Shown here: piece after piece, positions 26,272 to 36,565 of the stretch | How positions within the stretch are numbered: position 1 is the stretch's first letter | Layout of the letters: each line of letters begins with the position of its first letter | DNA from: Acidobacteriota bacterium | Lineage (GTDB): Bacteria; Acidobacteriota; Vicinamibacteria; Vicinamibacterales; JAKQTR01 | Length of the DNA: 64,000 nt | NCBI GenBank assembly: GCA_026393755.1 | Contig: JAPKZO010000007.1 | Coordinates: forward strand, 1-64,000 | Direction of reading: 5' to 3' | Position numbers and translations under genes: made by a program | Notes under the pieces: model-generated | Database searches by the model: none | The model's input: the letters and a program-made list of their open reading frames with translations, nothing else | Told to the model about the DNA's origin: nothing

Positions 26272-29200
26272 GTGGTGATTGCAAGAGAGCAGGCCGTGAC
26301 AACGTACATCAAAGACCTCATCGACATCCCCGAACATGTCCACGCGGGCGATTTCGTCCTCAAGCTCGCGGAGGGCGTGGAACGCGCCGACGATACGCTG
26401 CGCCAGTACGTCGTCACGCCCCAGCTTGCAGACTGCTTCGACCAGGCCCTCGCGCTCGTGCGCGGGGCGCTGACCGACGGCACGAGCAAGGGCGCCTACT
26501 TGCACGGGAGCTTTGGTAGCGGCAAGAGCCACTTCATGGCCGTGCTCCTGCTCCTGCTCCGCAACCACCCGGGGGCCAGGGGTGTTTCAGAACTGGCCGG
26601 TGTCGTGGCGAAGCATGGAGAGTGGGTGGCGGGAAAACGTTTCCTCCTCGTCCCGTACCACATGATCGGCGCCGAGTCGATGGAGGCCGCCATCCTCGGG
26701 CACTACGCGGCACACGTGCGCCAGCTCCACCCGGACGCGCCCGTTCCTGCCGTCTTCCAGTCGGAGTACCTGTTTGCCGATGCCCAGCGTCTGCGCGCCA
26801 AGATGGGCGATGACCGCTTCTTCGCGGAACTCAATGTGGCGGCCGGGTCGCCGCGAACCGGGTGGGGCACGCTGAAGGGAACATGGAACCGCGCGCGTTT
26901 CGATGTCGCGATCGTCGCGCCGGCAGGCGATGGCGAGCGGACGAAGCTCGTGTCGGCCCTCGTGCAGACGTACTTCGAGTCCTACGGCGAGGTAGCACAA
27001 GCGAACGACGCAGGCTTCGTCCCGCTCGAGGACGGCCTGTCGGTGATGTCGGCCCATGCGAAGGCGCTCGGCTACGACGCCGTGATTCTCTTCCTCGACG
27101 AGTTGATTCTCTGGCTCGCCAGCCGCGCGACCGACGCCGCCTTTGTGACCCGCGAGGGGCAGAAGCTGGTGAAGCTGGTCGAATACCAGAACACCAACCG
27201 CCCAATCCCGCTCGTGAGCTTCGTCGCCCGACAGCGCGACCTGAAGGATCTGGTCGGCGAGTTCGTCACGGGCGCTGACCAACTCCGCTTCGCCGACATC
27301 CTTAACTACTGGGAGGCTCGTTTCTCCACAATCCGCCTCGAGGATCGCAACCTGCCTGCCATTGCCTCGAAGCGCCTCCTTGCTCCCCGCACACCCGAGG
27401 GGAAGACGCTCATCGACGCCGCCTTCGATCAGACGACGAGGGTGCGGCAAGAGGTGATGGACATCCTCTTGGCCGGCGATGGCGACCGTGCCATGTTCCG
27501 CCAGGTGTATCCGTTCAGCCCCGCGCTCGTGCAGGCGCTGATTGCCGTCTCCTCGGCGCTCCAGCGCGAGCGGACGGCGCTCAAGATCATGCTCCTCCTG
27601 CTCGTCGAGCAGCGCGACCGCCTCACGCTCAACGACATCGTCCCGGTGGGCGACTTGTTCGACGTCATCGCCGAAGGCGACGAGCCGTTCACCGACGTGA
27701 TGCGGAAGCGCTTTGGCGACGCGAAGAAGTTGTACTTCCAGAAGCTGCTGCCGCTGCTCGAACGTGACCACGAAGTGATGTTGGACGAGGTGCGTCGGGG
27801 AACGGCGGATGCTCAGAAGACCCGAGCATTCCGCACCGACGACCGTTTGATAAAGACGTTGTTGCTTGCCGCGCTCGTACCGGAAGTGGCCGCGTTCAAG
27901 GCGATTACCGCAGCCCGGCTCGCGGCCCTCAACCACGGCACCATCAAGTCGCCCGTTCCTGGTGGCGAGGGGGGCATCGTCCTGGCGAAGTGCAGGCGAT
28001 GGGCGGCGGAGGTGGGCGAGCTCCGCGTCGGTGACGAGGATCCGAATCCGACCATCTCGCTACAGCTCACGGGAATCGACATCGAGAGCGTCATGGCGCG
28101 CGCCCGTGTGGAAGACAATACCGGCAGCCGACGCCGCAAGATCAAAGAGCTACTGTTCCAGCACTTCGGGGTATCGAACGAGGGCGAGCTATTCGAGCGG
28201 CACGAGTTCACCTGGCGTGGCACCCGGCGGCTTTGTGAGCTGACGTTCGGAAACGTGCGGGAGATGACCTATGAGGCCATGGCCGGCAGCGACGACTGCT
28301 GGCGCGTGGTCATCGACTATCCGTTTGACGAAGCGCCGCATACGCCGCTCGATGACCTGAGCAAGGTCGAGGACCTGCGCGCCAACGAGGACCCTGCCAG
28401 GACCATCGTGTGGGTGCCTGATTTCCTGAGCCCGGCCGCGCAGAAGGATCTGGCAACGCTCGTAATGCTGGACGAGATCCTCAAAGAGACGCGGTTTGAC
28501 GATTTCGTGTCGTACCTGCCGCCGGTCGATCGGCAGCCGGCGCGCATGATACTCGAGAGCCAGCGCAGCCAGCTCCGCCAGCGCGTCACGCAGTACATGG
28601 AGGCCGCGTACGGCTTGAGAACGCCAGAGGCCGGCTGGCTCGACACCCGGTCCGAGTTGCCGCTGCACTTGTGTTCGCTCGACGGTGCCTTCGAGCCCAG
28701 GATGCCAGCGGCCGGAACGCTGCGCCAGGCGTTCGAGCACCTGCTCGACCAGGCGCTTGCGCACCAGTTCCCTGGCCACCCGGAGTTTGGCACCAGACTA
28801 TCGAGGACCAACCTCAAGAAGGTGTTCGACGAGGTAGTGCGGGCGGTTGGCGCATCTGAAAACCGTCTTGCCGTCGAGCAGGGCCTGCGCCAGGACATGC
28901 GGCAAATCGCCGTCCCGCTGCGGCTGGGAGAGATGGGTGAGACGCACTTCGTGCGCGGCGAGCACTGGAAGACGCACTTCCTTAGGAAGCATGCGCAGGA
29001 GGGTGTCCAGGCGATGACCGTCGCGCGGCTTCGTGCCTGGACCGACGATCCGCAGGCGCTCGGCCTGCCTCGGGACGTGCAGAATCTCGTCATCCTGGTC
29101 TTTGCCGCCCAGACGGATCGCGCGTTTTTCCGTTCCGGCAGCGCGTTCAGCCCGTCGCTCGACTCGCTGCCAGACGATGTGGAGTTGAAGACGGAGGTGT

Positions 29201-29994
29201 TGCCGGAGAGCGGCGAGTGGAACGTGGCCGTGAGGCGGGCGGCTGCCATCTTCGGTGTGACCATGGCGCCGCTCTTGAGTGGGCAAAACGTGGCGAAGCT
29301 GGCGGGCGACGTGCGCGAGGTGGCGCGCGAGCGGCGCGACGGGTGCCGTCAACTGGTAGCGGGCCTGCAACGGGCCAGCGAGCCAGAGCGCCTGGGTGTG
29401 GACTTGCGAGGCGCGAGCAGGAGCCGGAACGCAGCTGTCGGACTAGCGCTCGTGGAGCAGGTGCTCGCGGCGGAAGGGCGCGGTCTGGTGGCCGCGCTTG
29501 CGAAGGCTCAGGTGCCGACCAGCGAGCACGCGTTGGGGATCAGCCTGAAGAAGGCGAGCGACCTGGCGGCCGTGCTCGAGGCAGCGGAGTGGGGGATTCT
29601 CCACGCGGCGTGCGAGTTGCCCGACGCGCGCGCGACAGAGGGACGGGCGATCAAGGCCATGCTTGCGCTCGCCTTCGAAGCAGACGAACTGGCGACCGCG
29701 CTCGGGTCCGCGTTGAAGACGGCGCAGGCGGAGGCGGTAACGCTGATCCGGCGCGTGCCGTCACCGCTACCCGTCGTGGTCGCTCCCGGTGGTTTTGGGC
29801 CTGGATCTGTCGTTGTCGATCCGGCACCGCCAGCTGGCACGTCGAGGCGCGTTGTGGATGAGGGACGCGTCACTGACGTAATGCCCGCGGAAGCAAGTGC
29901 GGAGTTCGACAAGATCAGAGACGCGATGAAGCAGTCTCGTGAGTGCAGGCTGACGCTGTCGTGGCGTGTAGACCGCGTGGAGGATCGGCGGTGA
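26272..29994 (+). CDS. pglY: BREX type 2 ATPase PglY
   Basis: A 1240-residue P-loop ATPase, the type 2 counterpart of BrxC. Walker A LHGSFGSGKSHFM lies near residue 77 and Walker B AVILFLDELILWL near 270. The start is a GTG at 26272, twelve bases after pglX; a second GTG at 26296 is possible. The rest is mostly helical without recognisable catalytic motifs. It is thought to form an oligomeric ATP-driven motor in the complex. It ends in a GTGA overlap with pglZ, so translation is coupled. Confidence 0.9.
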   Translation: MVIAREQAVTTYIKDLIDIPEHVHAGDFVLKLAEGVERADDTLRQYVVTPQLADCFDQALALVRGALTDGTSKGAYLHGSFGSGKSHFMAVLLLLLRNHPGARGVSELAGVVAKHGEWVAGKRFLLVPYHMIGAESMEAAILGHYAAHVRQLHPDAPVPAVFQSEYLFADAQRLRAKMGDDRFFAELNVAAGSPRTGWGTLKGTWNRARFDVAIVAPAGDGERTKLVSALVQTYFESYGEVAQANDAGFVPLEDGLSVMSAHAKALGYDAVILFLDELILWLASRATDAAFVTREGQKLVKLVEYQNTNRPIPLVSFVARQRDLKDLVGEFVTGADQLRFADILNYWEARFSTIRLEDRNLPAIASKRLLAPRTPEGKTLIDAAFDQTTRVRQEVMDILLAGDGDRAMFRQVYPFSPALVQALIAVSSALQRERTALKIMLLLLVEQRDRLTLNDIVPVGDLFDVIAEGDEPFTDVMRKRFGDAKKLYFQKLLPLLERDHEVMLDEVRRGTADAQKTRAFRTDDRLIKTLLLAALVPEVAAFKAITAARLAALNHGTIKSPVPGGEGGIVLAKCRRWAAEVGELRVGDEDPNPTISLQLTGIDIESVMARARVEDNTGSRRRKIKELLFQHFGVSNEGELFERHEFTWRGTRRLCELTFGNVREMTYEAMAGSDDCWRVVIDYPFDEAPHTPLDDLSKVEDLRANEDPARTIVWVPDFLSPAAQKDLATLVMLDEILKETRFDDFVSYLPPVDRQPARMILESQRSQLRQRVTQYMEAAYGLRTPEAGWLDTRSELPLHLCSLDGAFEPRMPAAGTLRQAFEHLLDQALAHQFPGHPEFGTRLSRTNLKKVFDEVVRAVGASENRLAVEQGLRQDMRQIAVPLRLGEMGETHFVRGEHWKTHFLRKHAQEGVQAMTVARLRAWTDDPQALGLPRDVQNLVILVFAAQTDRAFFRSGSAFSPSLDSLPDDVELKTEVLPESGEWNVAVRRAAAIFGVTMAPLLSGQNVAKLAGDVREVARERRDGCRQLVAGLQRASEPERLGVDLRGASRSRNAAVGLALVEQVLAAEGRGLVAALAKAQVPTSEHALGISLKKASDLAAVLEAAEWGILHAACELPDARATEGRAIKAMLALAFEADELATALGSALKTAQAEAVTLIRRVPSPLPVVVAPGGFGPGSVVVDPAPPAGTSRRVVDEGRVTDVMPAEASAEFDKIRDAMKQSRECRLTLSWRVDRVEDRR

Positions 29995-32777
29995 CACCGA
30001 CGCTGACGCTATCGCCGGCGCACGTTCGCGCCGAGGCGCTAGACGCCCTCCGGAAACGCGTGACTCACGCGGCACCGATCGTCGTCGGTATACGCTATCC
30101 GGGCCAGTGGAGCGGGCCATCGGCATTCGAGACCGAGCACGGGACGGTTTCCGTGCTCTGCAGCCAATCGCCCCTGGAGATCCGGGAGCGCCTCGTTGAT
30201 CACGAGCGGACCGGAGTGCCGCTCGTGATCCTGACCAGCCTCAGCGAGCAGGACCTGGGCGACGACGTGACGGCGCGCCTGGCGGGTCGCCGCCTGCGTC
30301 AACCCGATCGGTGGCGGCTCGTCGCGGATCTGTTCAAGGCAAGAGAGGTGGACGGCCGGTTGCCTCCCTGGCTGGTTGACGCGCTCGTAGAGGCTGCGCC
30401 CTCGTCTGGCTTCCCACCGGTCGCATCGGGGATTCTCGATCTCGATACCGCGTGGCGCGTGTTCCTTGGCGAGTTGCTCGGATTGCGCCACGAGCGTCCC
30501 GACCTGCAGATGCTGATCGAGTGGACGAGCGACGCCAGTCGCGTTGAGCGCTATCTGCGGGCCGACGACGCCGTGCGCCAGGGAGTTTCGGCGCGACTCG
30601 AAGAGACGGCTGGCGAGGCCGCGCGCGCTGTGCTCGCGATGGTGCAAGGGGGCACTGGTGCCGACGTAGTGCCGGCCGGCCTCGTGTGTCTGGTGTTGTA
30701 CGACTCGAACGTGCGAGGGGAGCCGACCGTTCGCGAAGCGGCCGTTCGGCTGGAACGCTTTCGGGCCGGACTTCCGATGGGCATCGAGGCGGGCGAACGA
30801 TGGGGGCGAGGTTCTCGCGAGCTGCTGGCCAAGGCGGACCCAGGTGAACGGCGTCGGTGGGTCGATCGCGCCGATGCCTTGCTGGTATCGCTCGGTGCTC
30901 GCGACTGGGCGTGGGTGGCGGACTGGTCGCCAGCAGGGTTCGAGCAAAGGCTCACGCGCTTCGCAGGGGAGTTGGGTGCGTTCGTGGCGGCCCGTGCGTC
31001 TGCCCAGGATCGGGTTGCACCGCTCAAAGACATCGAGAGCCTGGCGCACAGTGTCGGAGCGCACGACGAGGCGCGCACGCAGGCGGATAGGGCTGCTCGG
31101 GCGGTAATGGCCTTGCGCCTTGTCCGTTGGATCATCACCGAGACTGCTGACGCGTCCGGAACGCTCGACCAGGCGGCCACATCGTACGTGCGAGACGGGG
31201 CATTCGTCGACCGGGCGCGCATGGCGCTTCGAGACGGCGATGAAGTGCCCGCCGTGGCCGACGCCTACCGGGCGCTGGGCGACGGCGTGACGGTCGAACG
31301 CGAGAAGACGAACCGCCGGTTTGCCGAGAGACTGGCTGCGTGGCCGGGGGCTGGGCCAGACGAGCAGGTGTTGTTGCCGATCGAGCGCGTGCTTCAGGAA
31401 GTTGTCGCCCCGATCGCCCGATCTGTTCCCGTGCTCGTGGCTGTCATCGACGGGATGACCTGGGCCATCGCGCACGAACTTCTTGCGAGCCTTATGTCAC
31501 GCGGCTGGTCGCCGCTCGCTCCCGACGGGCGGGATCCGCTTCGGGCCGTCGTCGGCGTGCTGCCTACCACTACCGAGGTGTGCCGGGCGAGTCTGCTGTG
31601 TGGCGCGTTGACCCGGGGTACCGGCGAGGCCGAGCGCACGGGATTCGCCTCGCATTCCTCGCTTGTCGCAGTCTCGAAGGCGAAGTTCCCGCCGCGCCTG
31701 TTCCACAAGGGCCAGGTTGGCGCGGATGGACACGGGCAGCTTGCCCAGGATGTGCGCGACGCCGTGGCATCACCGGACGTTCGCGTTGTCGGCGTCGTGG
31801 TGAACGCCGTGGACGACTACCTCCACAAGGCGGATCAGGCAAGGCCACGCTGGAGTCTAGACTACCTTCCGCTTCTGGGCGCCCTCCTGTATGAGGCTCG
31901 CCAAGCAGGCCGAATCGTCGTTCTCACGAGCGACCACGGTCACGTCGTGGACGCGGAGATCGGCCTTGGTGGCGGTGAGGATGCCGACCGATGGCGCGTG
32001 ACGGGCGTGGCGCTGTCCAACGGCGAGATGATGTTCGGAGGGCCTCGGGTCGCGGATCTGTCGTCGGCCTGGCCGTCCGGCGCGAGCGACCGTCGGGCGA
32101 GCGCTTGGCGCCACGGTTCCCTTGTGCTGGCGTGGAGCGAGCGCGTCCGTTACGGGATGCGCAAGAACGGATATCACGGCGGCGCCACGCCGCAGGAGGT
32201 TCTCGTTCCGCTGCTTGTCCTCGGGACCGCAGAGATGCAGGCGCCGGGCCTTCAGTCGTCGATTATTCCGATTCCGACATGGTGGGACCCCGCGGTTGCT
32301 GCTCTGGCTCTCCAGCCTGCGGTTGCTGCTGTGGTGGCTGCACCGTCTCCGGCGCCCGTTCGGGAACCGCCTCGAAACTTGTTGGAAGTGGCCGAGTCGC
32401 CGGAACCTCCAACGCCAGCCGAGACGACACAGGCCCCAGCCGCGGTCGTAGCCACCGGCCAGCAGCCAGGGCCGCCCTGGCTAGACGCGCTGTTCACATC
32501 TCCGATCTACGTGGAGCAGCGGGGCCAGGTCGCGAGGCTTGGACTGGCCGATGACCGTGTGAGAGCGGTCTTGATGGCGCTGCACGAGCGAGGTGGCCGG
32601 ATGACGCGACCGGCGATTGGCCAGCGCCTGGAGCTTCCGCCTACGCGCCTGAACGGGCTGCTCGTTGCGGTAGCCCGACTCTTGAATCTCGATGGGCAGT
32701 CGGTCATCGAGATCGACGATCCGTCGGATACTGTTGTCCTGAACATCGAGCTCATGAGACTGCAGTTCGAGGTGTGA
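29991..32777 (+). CDS. pglZ: BREX alkaline-phosphatase-superfamily protein PglZ
   Basis: A 928-residue protein carrying the PglZ domain, the one component found in all BREX types. Metal-binding motifs of the alkaline phosphatase superfamily are visible: VLVAVIDGMTWAI near residue 483 and VVLTSDHGHVVDAE near 643, with DDYLHKADQAR between. A proline/alanine-rich linker (around residues 780-830) leads to a C-terminal winged-helix-like region. The GTG at 29991 overlaps the pglY stop and follows a GGAGG ribosome-binding site. Its exact substrate in BREX is unknown. Confidence 0.92.
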   Translation: MTPTLTLSPAHVRAEALDALRKRVTHAAPIVVGIRYPGQWSGPSAFETEHGTVSVLCSQSPLEIRERLVDHERTGVPLVILTSLSEQDLGDDVTARLAGRRLRQPDRWRLVADLFKAREVDGRLPPWLVDALVEAAPSSGFPPVASGILDLDTAWRVFLGELLGLRHERPDLQMLIEWTSDASRVERYLRADDAVRQGVSARLEETAGEAARAVLAMVQGGTGADVVPAGLVCLVLYDSNVRGEPTVREAAVRLERFRAGLPMGIEAGERWGRGSRELLAKADPGERRRWVDRADALLVSLGARDWAWVADWSPAGFEQRLTRFAGELGAFVAARASAQDRVAPLKDIESLAHSVGAHDEARTQADRAARAVMALRLVRWIITETADASGTLDQAATSYVRDGAFVDRARMALRDGDEVPAVADAYRALGDGVTVEREKTNRRFAERLAAWPGAGPDEQVLLPIERVLQEVVAPIARSVPVLVAVIDGMTWAIAHELLASLMSRGWSPLAPDGRDPLRAVVGVLPTTTEVCRASLLCGALTRGTGEAERTGFASHSSLVAVSKAKFPPRLFHKGQVGADGHGQLAQDVRDAVASPDVRVVGVVVNAVDDYLHKADQARPRWSLDYLPLLGALLYEARQAGRIVVLTSDHGHVVDAEIGLGGGEDADRWRVTGVALSNGEMMFGGPRVADLSSAWPSGASDRRASAWRHGSLVLAWSERVRYGMRKNGYHGGATPQEVLVPLLVLGTAEMQAPGLQSSIIPIPTWWDPAVAALALQPAVAAVVAAPSPAPVREPPRNLLEVAESPEPPTPAETTQAPAAVVATGQQPGPPWLDALFTSPIYVEQRGQVARLGLADDRVRAVLMALHERGGRMTRPAIGQRLELPPTRLNGLLVAVARLLNLDGQSVIEIDDPSDTVVLNIELMRLQFEV

Positions 32778-34096
32778 TGAGCCTGAGTGCGCAACGTCGA
32801 CATGACCTACTCGACGCGCTTCGACGCGGGACCGTGCCCCAGTCGAGTCTGGACGTACTTGCCGTAGGTCTCGAGCCGTTCGAAACGGCGCTGCAGGCGG
32901 AACTCGACACGGCGGCACGGGGCGGCGCCGTGTTCAAGGCGGTGCGCGGGGAGTACGGAAGCGGCAAGACGTTCTTGGCCAGATGGCTCCAGGAGACTGG
33001 GCGGCGGCGTGGGTTCGCGAGTGCCGAGGTGCAGATCTCGGAGACCGAGACGCCCCTGCACCGGGTGGAAACGGTGTACCGGCGCCTGATGGAGCGGCTG
33101 TCCACGGCTGCTGTGTCGTCAGGCGCGCTTCGGTCGGTGGTGGATGGCTGGTTCTTTGCGCTCGAGCAGGACGTGCTGGCCGAGGGTGTCATTGCCGAGG
33201 CCGACGGCGCAGGCTTGCTCGCTCGCACCAACGAACTGATGGAACAGCGACTGGCCGGCATCACTCGGACTGCACCCGGGATCGCCGCAGCACTGCGAGC
33301 CTACCGTGCAGCCATTGCGGCGGGGGAGCGGGCCGTGGCGGACGGTCTGGTCGCCTGGATATCCGGGCAACCGAACGTCGGCGCCGCGATCAAGCGCAGC
33401 GCAGGCATCAAGGGAGACATCGACCATTTCGGCGCGCTGAGCGCCCTGCAGGCCCTCCTCGTCATGCTGCGCGACTCTGGTCACGCCGGCCTCGTGGCGG
33501 TGCTCGACGAGGTCGAGACGCTACAGCGGATGCGTGGCGATGTACGCGATCGTAGTCTCAACGCCCTGCGGCAACTCGCAGATGAGGTGGATGCTGGCCG
33601 ATTCCCAGGTCTCTACTTGTTGATTACCGGTACGCCGGCCTTCTTCGACGGCCCACAAGGGATCTCGCGCCTGACACCTCTCGCGCAACGGCTGCACGTC
33701 GACTTCGCGACCGATGCTCGATTCGACAATCCGCGGGCGGTGCAGATTCGACTACAGGCCTTCACGCACGACCGGTTGATGGAACTAGGGCGAAAGGTCA
33801 GGGACATCTTTGCCGATGGCGGCTCGCACAACGAGCGGATACGGGCCGTTGTGGACGACGCCTATCTTCACGACCTGGCCAACACCGTGACCGGTTCGCT
33901 CGGAGGCAAGGTCGGCATCGTGCCGCGCATCTTTCTCAAGAAGCTCGTCGTTGACATTCTCGACCGTGTCGACCAGTTTCCCGACTTCGACCCGCGGCGC
34001 CACTACGCCCTGACGATTGGTTCCCAGGAACTCACGCCCGCGGAACGGTCTGCGCGGGGTGCTTCGTCGCCCGACGAAGTTGAAATCGATCTGTGA
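32774..34096 (+). CDS. brxD: BREX ATP-binding protein BrxD
   Basis: A 440-residue AAA-type ATPase. Walker A GEYGSGKTFLARW lies near residue 57 and Walker B LVAVLDEVETLQRM near 240. It begins with GTG-ATG overlapping the pglZ stop. BrxD is specific to type 2 BREX operons and occurs together with BrxHI, as here. Precise biochemical role not known. Confidence 0.9.
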   Translation: MMSLSAQRRHDLLDALRRGTVPQSSLDVLAVGLEPFETALQAELDTAARGGAVFKAVRGEYGSGKTFLARWLQETGRRRGFASAEVQISETETPLHRVETVYRRLMERLSTAAVSSGALRSVVDGWFFALEQDVLAEGVIAEADGAGLLARTNELMEQRLAGITRTAPGIAAALRAYRAAIAAGERAVADGLVAWISGQPNVGAAIKRSAGIKGDIDHFGALSALQALLVMLRDSGHAGLVAVLDEVETLQRMRGDVRDRSLNALRQLADEVDAGRFPGLYLLITGTPAFFDGPQGISRLTPLAQRLHVDFATDARFDNPRAVQIRLQAFTHDRLMELGRKVRDIFADGGSHNERIRAVVDDAYLHDLANTVTGSLGGKVGIVPRIFLKKLVVDILDRVDQFPDFDPRRHYALTIGSQELTPAERSARGASSPDEVEIDL

Positions 34097-36201
34097 GCAC
34101 CTTCGACCGCCTGCACCCCGCCGTACAACACCACGTCGTCAACTCTCTAGGATGGCGCGACCTTCGCCCTCTTCAGCTCGAAGCCATCGATCCTCTTCTT
34201 GATGGTGCACACGCGCTACTTGTCGCGCCCACAGCCGGCGGCAAGACCGAAGCTGCGGTGCTGCCCGTGCTGTCGAGAATGCTAGCGGAGCATTGGTCCG
34301 GTCTGTCCGTTCTCTACCTGTGCCCGCTGCGAGCGCTTTTGAACAATCTGGAACCACGCCTCGCTCACTATTGCGGTTTGGTTGGGCGGCGAGTCGCACT
34401 TTGGCACGGCGACATCGGTTCAACCGTGCGACGGCACATCCTCGATGACCCGCCTGATCTGCTGCTGACGACGCCAGAGTCGCTCGAGGTGATGCTCGTC
34501 AGCCAGCGCGTCGAGCACCGGCCGTTGTTCGGCGACCTGCGAGTCGTGATTGTCGACGAGGTGCACGCATTTGGGAGTGATGATCGCGGATGGCACTTGC
34601 TCGCCGTCCTCGAGCGGTTGCGTCGGCTGGCCGGACGAGAGCCGCAGCGAATTGGACTGTCCGCGACCGTCGGAAATCCCGACGCCTTGCTGGAGTGGCT
34701 GGCCGGCGCGGCCACGGGTGAGCGGGTTGTCGTGCGCGGAGGGGCCGGCTTCGATGCCGCGGCTGAAGTAAGTATCGACTTCGTCGGCAACGATGCGAAC
34801 GCCGCGACCGTGATTGCCGCGCTTCATCGAGGCGAGAAGCGGCTCGTATTTTGCGACAGTCGGTCGGGGGCGGAGACCATCGCGTCCGCGCTACGCGCAA
34901 AGGGAACGCAGACGTTCGTGTCCCATAGCTCGCTCAGCGCCGACGAGCGACGGCAGACCGAGCAGGCGTTCGCGGAGTCGTCTAGTTGCGTCATTGTCGC
35001 GACCAGCACGCTCGAACTCGGGCTTGACATCGGTGATCTCGACCGTGTCATTCAGATCGACGCACCCGGAAAGGTCGCGTCCTTCTTGCAGCGGCTCGGT
35101 CGAACAGGCCGACGCGCCGGGACGGTCCGCAATTGCCTCTTCCTCGCTCGCGACACCGGGGCGCTTGTTCGCGCGGTAGCGCTCCGTCAGCTATGGGCAG
35201 ACGGTTATGTCGAGCGCATCGAGGCTCCAGCCTCGCCGATGCACTTGCTGGCGCAGCAGATCATGGCGTTGTGCCTACAGGAGCGCGGGCTCCCGGCGGG
35301 AGACTGGCCGGCTTGGATCGGGCGACACCGTGGCTTCGCGGCGATGACGCCAGGCGAGCGCGACGAGGTCATCCGCTTCATGCTCGAGCGACAGTACCTC
35401 TTCGAGGACGGCGGGGTCTGGTCGCTTGGGACCGAGGCCGAGAGGGAGTTCGGTTGGCGGCACTTCATGGACCTGGTGTCGGCGTTCACCTCCGAGGGGC
35501 TGTTCTCCGTTCTTCACGGCGAGCTTGAACTCGGCTCGGTGCATCACCTGACATTTGCGTTGGGCCGCGAGGGCAACACCGTCTTGCTGCTGGGCGGTCG
35601 GTCGTGGGCTGTGGAGCGCGTGGATTGGGCGGCTCGGGTTGCTTACGTCGTGCCGACCGATGCTCCTGGCAAGTCGCGCTGGCTCGGTGACGGCGTGCCG
35701 CTTGGCTTCGACCTCTGCCGAATGATCGCGCGCGTCGTCGCTGGACGCGTGAACCTGCCTGCCGCCGCACTGACGCGCCGAGGCCGGAAGGCTTTCGAGG
35801 AAGCACTTAGCGAGTTCGCCTGGAATGATGGGCAGGGCACCAGCCTCCGAATGCGAGGCGATGGGTTGGTGGAGTGGTGGACCTTTGCCGGCGCGCGCGC
35901 CAACGCGAGCTTGGCGGCATCGCTAGGCGTGGCTGGTCTGGCGGCGCCGCAACATGACAACTTCTCGATCCGGCTGGCGGCGGACGGTATGTCCCAGGCC
36001 GCGATGGCCATCGACCGGCTCAAGAGCGGAGCCACGTCGATCGTCCTGCCAGCGGTGACAGACGACGCCATCGCCGGCCTCAAGTTCTCGTCCTGTCTCC
36101 CTGACCATCTTGCGCGACTGGTGCTTCAGCGCCGCGCGGAGGACTCGGAGGCGGTGGGGTGGGTACTCAAGCAGCCGGTGGCGACCATCGAATCCGCGTA
36201 G
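34093..36201 (+). CDS. brxHI: BREX helicase BrxHI (Lhr-like)
   Basis: A 702-residue superfamily 2 helicase. Motif I is VAPTAGGKTEAA near residue 45, motif II VIVDEVHAF near 152, motif III LSATVGNP, and motif VI RLGRTGRRAGT near 333. The C-terminal half resembles Lhr-type helicases. The GTG start overlaps the brxD stop by four bases, completing the six-gene operon. Probably unwinds or translocates on phage DNA during BREX action. Confidence 0.9.
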   Translation: MSTFDRLHPAVQHHVVNSLGWRDLRPLQLEAIDPLLDGAHALLVAPTAGGKTEAAVLPVLSRMLAEHWSGLSVLYLCPLRALLNNLEPRLAHYCGLVGRRVALWHGDIGSTVRRHILDDPPDLLLTTPESLEVMLVSQRVEHRPLFGDLRVVIVDEVHAFGSDDRGWHLLAVLERLRRLAGREPQRIGLSATVGNPDALLEWLAGAATGERVVVRGGAGFDAAAEVSIDFVGNDANAATVIAALHRGEKRLVFCDSRSGAETIASALRAKGTQTFVSHSSLSADERRQTEQAFAESSSCVIVATSTLELGLDIGDLDRVIQIDAPGKVASFLQRLGRTGRRAGTVRNCLFLARDTGALVRAVALRQLWADGYVERIEAPASPMHLLAQQIMALCLQERGLPAGDWPAWIGRHRGFAAMTPGERDEVIRFMLERQYLFEDGGVWSLGTEAEREFGWRHFMDLVSAFTSEGLFSVLHGELELGSVHHLTFALGREGNTVLLLGGRSWAVERVDWAARVAYVVPTDAPGKSRWLGDGVPLGFDLCRMIARVVAGRVNLPAAALTRRGRKAFEEALSEFAWNDGQGTSLRMRGDGLVEWWTFAGARANASLAASLGVAGLAAPQHDNFSIRLAADGMSQAAMAIDRLKSGATSIVLPAVTDDAIAGLKFSSCLPDHLARLVLQRRAEDSEAVGWVLKQPVATIESA

Positions 36202-36565
36202 CTGGGATTCGCCCTCTCTGCCCGAACCGGCCCGACTTGGCCGTTCTGCGTCGCTGTCAACGTGGTAGTCAGGCGCGAGGCGAGATGGTCAGGGAGTGAG
36301 GTTGAGATCATCATCTGCCTGTTGCTCAGGGATGGCAGGCGGGGGTCACTACCGAAAGTGCGGCAGACTGTTGACGCTCCCGGTGCTTGTCATGGGCGTC
36401 ATCTCGAACACCGTTGAGCCAGACAGAAGTCACCACTTTCACAAGTGCGAAGGAGACATTACTTTGTCGAAACCGACCAGCGCCGTGCAGGGACGGTAGC
36501 TCGTTCGACCCTCCACTCGCGCTCGAGGTTCCGCATCGTGAAAGCCGTCTACGGCCTGGCGATGC
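36202..36565. other. Convergent intergenic region between BREX operon and retron
   Basis: No gene is supported. The ends of brxHI (plus) and of the retron reverse transcriptase (minus) face each other here, so transcription terminators are expected, but no classical hairpin-plus-T run was found. Confidence 0.4.

Noticed and set aside
26587-27936. 449-residue minus-strand open frame inside pglY
   Set aside because: Shadow of pglY; no domain, no start signal.
30039-31475. 478-residue minus-strand open frame inside pglZ
   Set aside because: It lies opposite a gene with clear family motifs and has a composition typical of antisense shadows.
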